NCBI GenBank assembly: GCA_916700875.1 | Contig: CAKAKS010000068.1 | Span: 27,311,253-27,375,252, forward strand | From: Sebastes aleutianus | Lineage: Eukaryota; Chordata; Actinopteri; Perciformes; Sebastidae | Length of the DNA stretch: 64,000 nucleotides | Reading direction: 5' to 3' | Part shown: positions 56,394 through 64,000 of the stretch, in pieces | Numbering within the stretch: the first letter of the stretch is position 1 | How the letters are laid out: each line of letters begins with the position of its first letter | The notes under the pieces: generated by a model | What the model saw: the letters and a program-made list of their open reading frames with translations, nothing else | Told to the model about the DNA's origin: nothing | Databases searched by the model: none | Made by a program: the position numbers and the translations under genes

Positions 56394-57371
56394 CAGTGGG
56401 CAACCTTTGGGTCTGAAAAGTGAAACCAATGCTGAAGTGCCTTAAACTTGCATTCTTTCTAACAGCCAGCAGGGGGCGGCTCCTCTGGTTGCAAAAATAA
56501 GTGTGATTGTATAGAAGTCTATTAGAAAATGAGTCTACTTCTCACTTGATTTATTACCTCAGTAAACATTGTAAACATGAGTTTATAGTCTCAATCGCTA
56601 GTTTCAAGTCTTCTTCAATACAGCATGATGTTCATTTAGTAAATTATGGTCCCATTTAGAGTCAAATAGACCATAAAGCAGGGGATGCTTTAGGGCGTGA
56701 CCTTGTGATTGACAGGTAGCTACCACAGCGTTTTCCGGTCTGGGAGTTGTCATGTTTTCGTCTTACAACTTTAACCCTTTCACAGTGTGCTTTCATTTAT
56801 TGAAAGTTAATTGTAACATTTTCGTCGCCTAAAAATGTTTTATTATCGGGCGGTTTGCTCTGTTGCCTCACAGCAAGAGGGTTGCAGGTTCTCCCTGTGT
56901 TAGCATGGGTTATCTCCGGGTTCCTGATTCCTCCCACAGTCCAAAGACATGCAGGTTAATTGTTGACTCTAAATTGCCTGTAGGTGTGAATGTGAGCGTG
57001 AATGGTTGTCTGGCTCTATGTGTCAGCCCTGTGATAGTCTGGCGACCTGTCCAGGGCGTACCCCGTCTTTGCCCAATGTCAGCTGGGATCCGCTGGGATC
57101 CGCTTGACCCCCATCCCCTCCGTGACCCTGGGATAGGATAGGATAGGATAAGCAGTTACAGATAATGGATAGAAAAATTTCTTATTCAGCGCTCGGTTGT
57201 ACTTTGTTCTGCCCTCTCGTGTCACTTCTGGTTGCTAAAAACCAAGATGACAACGGTCAAAAACCAAGATGGCAACGGCCAGAATGCCGAATTCGAGGTT
57301 CCAAAACTACAGTCCACAAACCAATGGGTGACGTTACGGTGACTACATCCAAATCTTATATACAGTCTACG
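56394..57371 (+). repeat. Repeat family A, copy 7, split by a retroposon
   Basis: The left boundary AGTGGGCAACCTTTGGGTC is followed by the full set of family landmarks to 56844. After the insertion at 56845-57172 the family resumes at CTTATTCAGCGCTCGGTTG and runs to ATATACAGTCTACGG. The GATGGCAACGGCC unit is duplicated. Confidence 0.9.
56845..57172 (+). mobile_element. SINE-like retroposon nested in repeat A
   Basis: It reads TTGCCTCACAGCAAGAGG, GGTTGCAGGTTC (B-box-like), CCTCCCACAGTCCAAAGAC, ATTGCCTGTAGGTGTGAATG, GATAGTCTGGCGACCTGTCC and GGGCGTACCCCGTCTT, ending in (GGATA)4 and GATAATGGATAG. Imperfect 14-bp direct repeats AAAAATGTTTTATT (56831-56844) and AAAAATTTCTTATT (57173-57186) flank it, 12 of 14 identical. 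That is the mark of reverse-transcription-based insertion. A 5'-truncated relative is at 25367-25500. The internal word GCTGGGATCC is duplicated near 57085-57105. Confidence 0.85.
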
Positions 57372-59167
57372 GTCAGGACCAAAGTGGTTGACTGACGGAC
57401 AGACTGGCATGCCACTAGTGGGGCTAGGAAGTTCAGTTCAAGTAAAATATGAGCCTGAGTAATGTCAAATGAATAAACATGCAGCTGCTGACATACGAAT
57501 GGGAGATGGAAACCGTGACAGGTGAAACATCTCTGTTGTTTCCAGCTTTGGGCAGGTAATTGTTTATGCTTGCAAATCTAAATTGAACTCAAGAGTCAAT
57601 CTTAAGCACCATTCATTAAAATACTACTTATATCTTCTGTAAGATGTGTTCACATTCTCGTAACTTAACTTAATTAACTTTGGTTATATTAAGCAACAGG
57701 CATCAGCTTTCCTACATGCTTCCTGTAGCATCAGTGCTTATCAGAGCTGTGACTGTCATGTCTGATATGTAATGTTGCAGAGGATTTTGCTGTGCGACAT
57801 GATTCTTTATTTTCAGTGAGTCTTCTTTAATATACATTAGGGTTGATGGGTCCTACCCTCCACAGCAGGCTGTCTTATGTTCCCTCTTCATCTCTGCACA
57901 ACCCTCTTCTTTCTCCTTTTCTCTGTCTCCAATTACTGATGTATTAACTCCATTAGAGAAACCATCAGTTGTGTAATTGGCCAATTGGCATGAGGATCAG
58001 ACTCCTTATCAAGTTTCATAACAAATATTAAGCCCAACTGGAAACAGGAGTGCGCAGTAAGCCCCCTGGGAGAGGCTTCATATCCGAGACCCGCCGTTCA
58101 CCCTGTCCTCTCTGTTTTCCCTTCTTTATTTGTATCCTCTCTGCACCCGGATTTCCTGTTTTCATCCCCCTATCTCCTCTTCCTGTGATCAGTTCATCAT
58201 GTAGTGATGTGGGGAGGTGTTGTTCCCCTTTTTGACTTTCTTTCTCACACACTGTGTCCCGGCCTGTGCCTGATGTCCTACCGTAATCTTATCTCAAGGG
58301 TGTAATCAATACATGAAATAACAGAGATGTATTACCATCTCTCCCTCTATCTGTCTCTCTCTCTCTAACACTAACACAAACACACATGCATTACCGGCAT
58401 CATTCGATAAACATGATGGCTGTGTAGATGTAATTACTGTTGAATCAACGATAATTAGCCGCAGCCAAATGCAAACAAGGATTATAGACATGCTGGTGAA
58501 CAAGAAAGGTACATCTTGTACTAGTTTGGATGTAAATGTGGAGCATGATGTGCCCTATTTCTGCCCAGCAGATTTACAACCACTTAATTTTAGCTGGAGG
58601 TGACAGAGACTTCACTTAAGTTACACTTAATTCATTCACTCGGGGAAATTTATGCAACAACAACTGTTTTCCTAAAATCCTTAAAAGAGCGTGTTTATTG
58701 TTGTGGATGAATGAGTTTTTCAGAGGTTGACTTCACTGTTCTTGGTGGAGCGCCCGGCCACAGAGGGTCACACGAACCAACACAGCTGCCGTATGTTCCC
58801 TGCAGCCAGTATTTACCGCGTATCAGAATAATGTAATTCTGTGGCAACCGCTGCACTTTGTCTCGCTGGGAAATTTCTGCCACGCATCGTTTGTATCAGC
58901 TCAGAGCCAGAGGTTTGAATGCAGTATGACCTTGTGATTTAATTTCACAGCCCAGGTGCTTATTTCCTCGAAGCGAACAATGACAGTATCAACAGACAGA
59001 ACTGATAGAAATATCTAATCAAAAATCACCCATTTATCCATCAAGTCAGAGCTGAAATTGATCACACAGAGCCCATCTTGCAGCAAGATACCCTACCTCT
59101 CTCTGTGTTACCATACCATACTATCGCTAATTTCTGTGCTCCCATTGGTTCCACTTCCAGTTAGCGT
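57372..59167. other. Unassigned non-coding interval
   Basis: About 1.8 kb. 58680-58930 is repeat-free with balanced composition and could be regulatory. (CT)n is at 58352-58366. No gene supported. Confidence 0.35.
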
Positions 59168-59600
59168 GTCACAATACCAGACATGTAGTAGACGATACCA
59201 ATACCAGTGAAATTCCACGATTTTCAATGCCAAAATCGATAACAAGGTCAAAAACAAAACAATACTACCTATGTACATCAACATGCAGCTTTATTACAGA
59301 TTGAGTTCTGGTTTTTGCAAATTTATTATTAATCCCTGTGATCCCCCTCAAGTCTCTCGACAAAAACTACATTTTACAAGATTACATTTGAGCACTTCTT
59401 GATAACGTTATAATTTACCTTCACCCAATACTCTTTTACTGACTAGAGCTTGAACGCATCATAATGTATCTCAATGCATCTTCGGTACCTTATCTGTTAG
59501 CTCTGTCATTTAGCCAACAAGACTGCTAACGTTGCTAGCTCTGCTGCTGCTGATTTCAACACGGATTTGTTGTTCACAATGTAGCATTATCAGGGAAATT
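59168..59600 (+). repeat. Repeat family D, copy 2
   Basis: It shares CACAATACCAGACAT, GATACCAATACCAGTGAAAT, GAACGCATCATAATGTATCT and GATTTCAACACGGATTTGTT with 37040-37510. It lacks the hairpin of copy 1 and has instead a CTGCTGCTGCTG run. Confidence 0.75.
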
Positions 59601-59924
59601 TTATATCGTTCCCGGGATGACGGGATAGTGTTAGTCCCGAGCCCTGATCCCTGCGATACTGTAGAAAAATGAGTACAGAGTTACATTTTCAGATTTTTCG
59701 CATTTTTCAACAATCTTTTTAAAAATGTTTTTCTTTCTATAACATCTGCGCATGGCAAGGTTAAGGAAAGATTGTGACTACGGCAAATAAACAAATATGA
59801 AGATATAATCAGTGGCGTGTAAAACAGTTGAATAAGGCTAAGGAAAGAGCATGGTTATGATTAATAAAAAGACAGCCCCTATATGTGTCTCTCGTATTTT
59901 ATTATTATCTTGGCCTTGGAAGAA
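59601..59924. other. Unassigned non-coding interval
   Basis: Nothing supported. Confidence 0.35.
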
Positions 59925-60395
59925 GGTAATAGGAGGAGGTTGTTTTCACCAGCGTTGGTTTGTTGGTTTGTTTGTTTGTCTGTCCCTCTGTTAATTCCGA
60001 TCAGCCTGAGCATTAAGACCACAGGGTATAACACATGCGTAGTGTAACTGATGACGTGTTGATGGCGCGTGACCCCGCCTTCTTCCTCCTTCTGAGAGCA
60101 GAGTGTGGATGTGTGGCGAGGATACAAGGTGCGGCGAGAGCTGCTGCCCGTCCGCGGTGAGAAAGAAAAAAGCGGTAGATGGCGGGACGACAGATAACCT
60201 GGTGTTATGTCATACAGACATAACAAGGCTGCTGAATGAGAGAGGCATCCGCCGATACGTTACACGGAAACACACCGTGTTAATAATAAGCCGACCACCT
60301 CACGGTACCGCCAGCTGTGAGCTGTGATCTGTTTTTAAAGTCACGCACCTTGGCGGAGGTATGCGCTCTCCGAGTGCCATTCTAGTTACATAAGA
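59925..60395. repeat. Fish repeat bounded by GTTTGTTTGTTTGT and GGCGGAGGTATGCGC
   Basis: The left side has GCGTTGGTTTGTTGGTTTGT and TCTGTCCCTCTGTTAATTCC. The right side has TTGGCGGAGGTATGCGCTCT and CGAGTGCCATTCTAGTT. Both are hallmarks of one very common teleost repeat (general knowledge). A GC-rich core (60050-60200) carries a donor-like CCGCG|GTGAGAAAG, not convincing as an exon. Confidence 0.6.
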
Positions 60396-60802
60396 GTCAC
60401 AAAGCAAAAAATCTATTATTCTAAAAGATAAATTCCAAGCATTGTTTGAAATGAAATCTCTTTTCAACCTTGACAAAGGCAGCTCAGAACAGATCCACAA
60501 TGAAAGCCCAAGACATGTAATATTCGCAGGCAAGTATTTTGCATTTTAGTGTTGTTTATTCGTCACAGGAAAAATATAAAAGTGCTGTTTTTGTATGAAA
60601 ATATCAAATAATAAGAAGTAACATCAATTAAGAGAACTGGTAAAACTTTAGAATTTTGGTTCATATAATACGAATTGAACAAGGACATATGTCATTTCTG
60701 GCCACCATCTTTATTTAGCTCATGAGAGGCACAAACTGGGTCAAGTCTGATGTTATACACTCCCATCCACCACACCCTTACTTTCAACCTTGTTACATAC
60801 AG
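60396..60802. other. Unassigned interval ending in an acceptor-like tract
   Basis: The final 30 bases (CACCCTTACTTTCAACCTTG to TACATACAG) make a fair 3' splice site. No gene upstream. Confidence 0.35.
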
Positions 60803-61014
60803 TCAAAGACAAACTACTTCCTGCGTCGGCAGTCAATATTGGTATTGGACGTAAATCGTGCAGAGCTGAATTGTCCAATATAAACAGAGTTCTTAAGGAT
60901 GCTGGGCTGTCACTTGATGATGCTCTGCTAAGCAAAGCACCTTCTTTAAAGTGCCTTGAGTGCACATCTAACCCTCTTTCCACATTTCCCTACTCTGACT
61001 CACTTTCTCCATGA
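60803..61014 (+). CDS. Possible 3'-terminal exon, unknown protein
   Basis: From the acceptor-like site at 60802 one frame is open for 69 codons to a TGA at 61012. It reads KDKLLPASAVNIGIGRK, then ELSNINRVLKDAGLSLDDALL and, near the end, LKCLECTSN. The composition is protein-like with amphipathic helix potential in NINRVLKDAGLSLDDALLSK. The opposite strand is also open over 60753-60983, which weakens the case, since unconstrained stretches and recent transposon pieces can look this way. No family was recognised and no partner exon found. Confidence 0.22.
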
Positions 61015-61379
61015 CCTATTCTTCCTAAATTGTTTCTTTGCTTCCTCCCTCCTGCTGTCCCAGTACGTGCGCTCCCTTCCCTCCCTCCTCCCTTCCTGGG
61101 TGAGAGTCAGTAGCAGTGACGTAGCTGTTGTCTCATCGCCACAGAAACAGTCCAGACTGCAAGGACAGCAGCTCCTCATCTTTCCCTCTTTCTCTCACGG
61201 ACACATGCAATTTCCCTTTGCTAACAGCATCTCTCTGTGTGCAGGTGTTATATGAGTGAGTGAGTGTGTAGGATATAAAGATAGGTGCCGTCCTCGTACA
61301 CATACAGGGCAGCTGTGGAGACACACTGCAGCGATCTGCCCCAAGGACAGTGGTCTTAACAAGCTTTTCCTTTTCACAG
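61015..61379. other. Unassigned pyrimidine-rich interval
   Basis: CT-rich at 61017-61095 with TGACGTAG (CRE-like) at 61117. The (TGAG)n-type run GAGTGAGTGAGTGTG is at 61255-61270. It ends in CTTTTCCTTTTCACAG, a strong acceptor consensus. Confidence 0.35.
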
Positions 61380-61449
61380 GTCAGTGGTGGAAAATGACAC
61401 GGTGTCCTCCTTACCTCAGGCTGAAGAGAACAAAGAGATAGAACAATAA
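61380..61449 (+). CDS. Possible terminal exon, unknown protein
   Basis: The acceptor at 61379 is strong. The first G completes a codon, then SVVENDTVSSLPQAEENKE is followed by IEQ and TAA at 61447. AATAAA overlaps the stop (61445-61450). The acidic C-terminal-looking text is plausible, but 22 codons are too few to prove. Its incoming phase (2) would fit the outgoing phase of the microexon at 4117, a one-in-three coincidence. Confidence 0.2.
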
Positions 61450-62261
61450 ACAATGTTCTGTTTTTCAGTTTCGTAAACTCTCCCTGTCTGTCTTGGCTTA
61501 TGATGCTCATTCAAACATTGTCCACCCTTGGCTACTTTGGGCTATACTGCAGCATTACATACACAGGAGGACACAGTGGTGCATTGTGTGAAAGCTCAAC
61601 ATGTGGAAAGAGCTGGCCAGTACGGGCTTTTCCTCTGTACAGTGGAATGAATAGGGTTGAACAGGAATTTGGGTTAGGTCTGTAGTGACTAAGTGAAGTG
61701 TGCTTTGTTTGGGTGTCTTTGAGCCTCAGGTAGAAATTGACAGTCACCTGAGCGTTGTTGATTAAATTCAACGGAGGAAGTAGTTTTTTGCCATCTCTCA
61801 TGGCTCTCCTCTACAACTACAATCTGTTGCTGCCTCAAGTTCACTATTTCACATTTTTATATTGAGTGGGATTGAGTGTTTTTGCTACTTGCAACCACTT
61901 GACACTGCTACATGAGAGAAAGGAGAATGAGCAATTATGGTTCCAGCTAATGAAAGGAAAGAAGGGTCAATTTAATTTGACATAAATTAAAACTCTTGTC
62001 GTGTCCTTCCATCCACTAAAGCTGTGATCAGTTACAGCCTTCCACACTGATGGAAATACGGCGTTTGTTTTAACTTCAGAGCAGATATGTGTGCGTCTAT
62101 TGTAGCAACTAACGTATTTAGGCTACCTGATATGCAACCTGATATAGGCTCCGTTTGTTGGTATCAAAATAAGAATTTAATCAAGATAAAAGTTTTACGG
62201 CAAAAAGCTCTCAAATAATATGATTATGAGATGAGATATAGGCTATATATGTTGCATCCAG
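61450..62261. other. Unassigned non-coding interval
   Basis: Nothing supported. Confidence 0.35.
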
Positions 62262-62835
62262 GCAGCAACTTCCAGTTCTGAAAAGTGAAGCCAATGCTGA
62301 AGTGCCTTAAACTTGCATTCTTTCTAATAGCCAGCAGGGGGCGACTCCTCTGGTTGCAAAAAGAAGTCCCTACTTCTCACTTGATTTATTACCTCCGTAA
62401 ACATTGTAAACATGAGTTTATGGTCTCAATCGCTAGTTTTAAGTCTTCTTCAATACAGCATGATGTCCATTTAGTAAATTATGGTCCCATTTAGAGTCAA
62501 ATAGACCATAAAATAGGGTATGTTTTTAGGGCTACCTTGTGATTGACAGGTTGCTACCACGGCGTTGTCCGGTCTGGGAGTTGTCCGTGCTTTCATCTCA
62601 AAACTTAAACCCTTTCACAGTGTATTTTCTGTTAATGAAAGTTAACTGTACCAATTTAGTCGCCTAAAAATGTCTTTTTTTAAAAAACAGCGTTTGGTTG
62701 TACTTAGCTCCACCCTCTCGTGACACATCTGGTTGCAAAAAACCAAGATGGTGAACTCGAGGCTTCAAAACGGCAGTCCACAAACCAAAGAGTGACATCA
62801 CGGTGACTACGTCCACTTCTTATATACAGTCTATG
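62262..62835 (+). repeat. Repeat family A, copy 8
   Basis: It joins the family at CAACTTCCAGTTCTGAAAAG with a changed left edge and runs to ATATACAGTCTATG. There is a small deletion after GGTTGCAAAAAGAAGT and a T/A-rich insertion before the GCGTTTGGTTGTACTTAGC block. Confidence 0.87.
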
Positions 62836-63562
62836 TATAAAATAAGGCTATATTTGTCGTATAAAAATAATAATTTAACCAGATATAGCAAATTAAAAGT
62901 TTTCACAGCAATAGGCTCTCACATAATATGGTTATGACAACCTATTCATATCCATCACCCTCTACTGGAGGTTTGTAGGTGTAGAGACAGAGAGAAATGT
63001 GGTTTTAAGTGCTTTCTGCAGCTCCAAAGCAGGGTTAAAGAGGGTTTAGTACATCTGTGTTCTTTTATCTCTTTACTGTCTTGATCATGATCATATATTC
63101 AGCATGTCCATCACCACAAGTATCCCATCTGAAGTTGTTCTAGCGAAAAAAAACACTGGATTTTATCTGTAAATGGCAGGTTTCTGGGGTTAAACTAATC
63201 TCCTGGCTGTCTCCCAGTGACAGCTCAACTTCTCACATCTGGGATCATTAATGTGCACTCATGCTTCTGGGTACGCTGCAGAGAAAAAGCATGAAAGAGG
63301 AGACGAGGACCCCCAGAGGACTTCTCTTAAAGTCTCCTTGACAGCCCCTGGGACTCCAGAGAGCACATGAAAACAGCAGAGGGCCATCTGATACCTCACT
63401 GCATATTTCCAACAGGCTCTCTGGCTCAATTTAAAACCTTCAATTATAGCTACAATAAAAGTGCAAACAGAACTGTACTGTTTAGTAAGTTAATAGCTCT
63501 TTTCAAGTAGCTCCAGTGAGATTTGAGTTTTCAACATTTCACCGCAGCTCGCTACCCGCTAA
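62836..63562. other. Unassigned non-coding interval
   Basis: Nothing supported. Confidence 0.35.
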
Positions 63563-64000
63563 AATATCTTCTTTCTTCTTCTTCGGGGCTTTACGGCAGC
63601 TGGCATCCTTTGTGTTGCACTGCTACCTCCTTCAGGTTTTACCCGTCCACTACCCGCCAAAATATCTGCCTGCTTTGTTGATCCAGAATACACAGAAAAC
63701 GAAAGCAAAGTGGAAATTACATTTCCAACGTCGTCACATGTTGGTTGAAAATACACCGGTATGTTTACGTACTGTTTTGTTTTATCTACGTAGCCCATAG
63801 ACATCTATAAGGTACGTTGTTCAGCACCGCAAAAGCTCCCTGCATCATCTGCCGCCATTTTCACCTATTTGAATAGTGGTCGTGGCTCCGCCTCTTCCCC
63901 TACGTAGCCAAGATGGTGACAATTGAGTGTGAAAAGTGTCCAGCGTTCCACACTCAACGACTTGACCGTTTTGAGTACAATATCCGGGTATTTTGAGTGC
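63563..64000. repeat. End-of-window fish repeats, cut by the window edge
   Basis: TTCTTCTTCTTCGGGGCTTT then ACGGCAGCTGGCATCC at 63572-63608 is a typical fish repeat phrase. A second repeat begins about 63785 with a CCATAGACATCTATAAGG step and continues to TAGCCAAGATGGTGAC and GAGTGTGAAAAGTGTCCAGC. It runs off the right edge, so its class cannot be judged. Confidence 0.45.

Noticed and set aside
56845..56910. tRNA gene from the GGTTGCAGGTTC B-box-like phrase
   Set aside because: No A box at proper spacing and no cloverleaf arms. It belongs to a SINE-like repeat.
60050..60200. GC-rich promoter or first exon with donor CCGCG|GTGAGAAAG
   Set aside because: It is the core of a recognised fish repeat bounded by 59925 and 60395.

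Overview
This window reads as non-coding nuclear DNA of a bony fish. It is AT-leaning, has long (GT)n/(CA)n microsatellites, and is packed with short non-autonomous transposon families and non-LTR remnants of the kind found throughout teleost genomes, most likely a spiny-rayed (percomorph) species. That placement is an inference from repeat style, not from a marker gene. There are no bacterial operons, no rRNA and no complete tRNA gene. No complete protein-coding gene could be proved, and almost all longer open frames lie inside repeats or low-complexity tracts.

Layout. 0-10 kb: two copies of repeat family A, two short MITEs with clear inverted ends, and a strong candidate 36-nt microexon at 4117-4152. 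9.7-13.6 kb: a 716-bp inverted-ended element and an element with inverted arms of about 100 bp. 14.5-15.6 kb: an AT-rich block of one repeated module in both orientations. 16.4-16.5 kb: a cluster of RFX-type palindromes, probably regulatory. 17-24.5 kb: repeats G, C and A, a 543-bp MITE, a hAT-like element with an 8-bp target duplication, and an inverted-ended MITE. 25-34 kb: SINE-like and LINE-like fragments, microsatellites and further copies of C, G and A. 34.9-35.5 kb: a 27-bp minisatellite (15 units) beside a 16-bp-arm hairpin. 36-38 kb: (GT)n arrays and repeat D. 39.7-41.3 kb: three MITE-type repeats. 42.1-43.6 kb: the most gene-like stretch, with a possible 5' exon and a second exon. 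44.7-52 kb: repeats A and B and a frameshifted reverse-transcriptase fragment of a non-LTR retrotransposon. 53.3 kb: a possible signal-peptide exon. 54-57.4 kb: an inverted-ended element and a copy of A split by a retroposon with a 14-bp target duplication. 59-61.5 kb: repeat D, another repeat and two possible 3'-type exons. 62.3-64 kb: the eighth copy of A and end repeats.

How it fits together. The exon candidates at 4117, 42853, 43483, 53305, 60803 and 61380 are all on the plus strand, so the window could lie in long introns of one or more plus-strand genes. They could equally be unrelated or false, because none could be matched to a named gene. The repeats record successive insertions: A before the retroposon at 56845, and element 4176 landing 23 bp from a splice donor. 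All eight copies of family A share one orientation, which is unexpected for random insertion.
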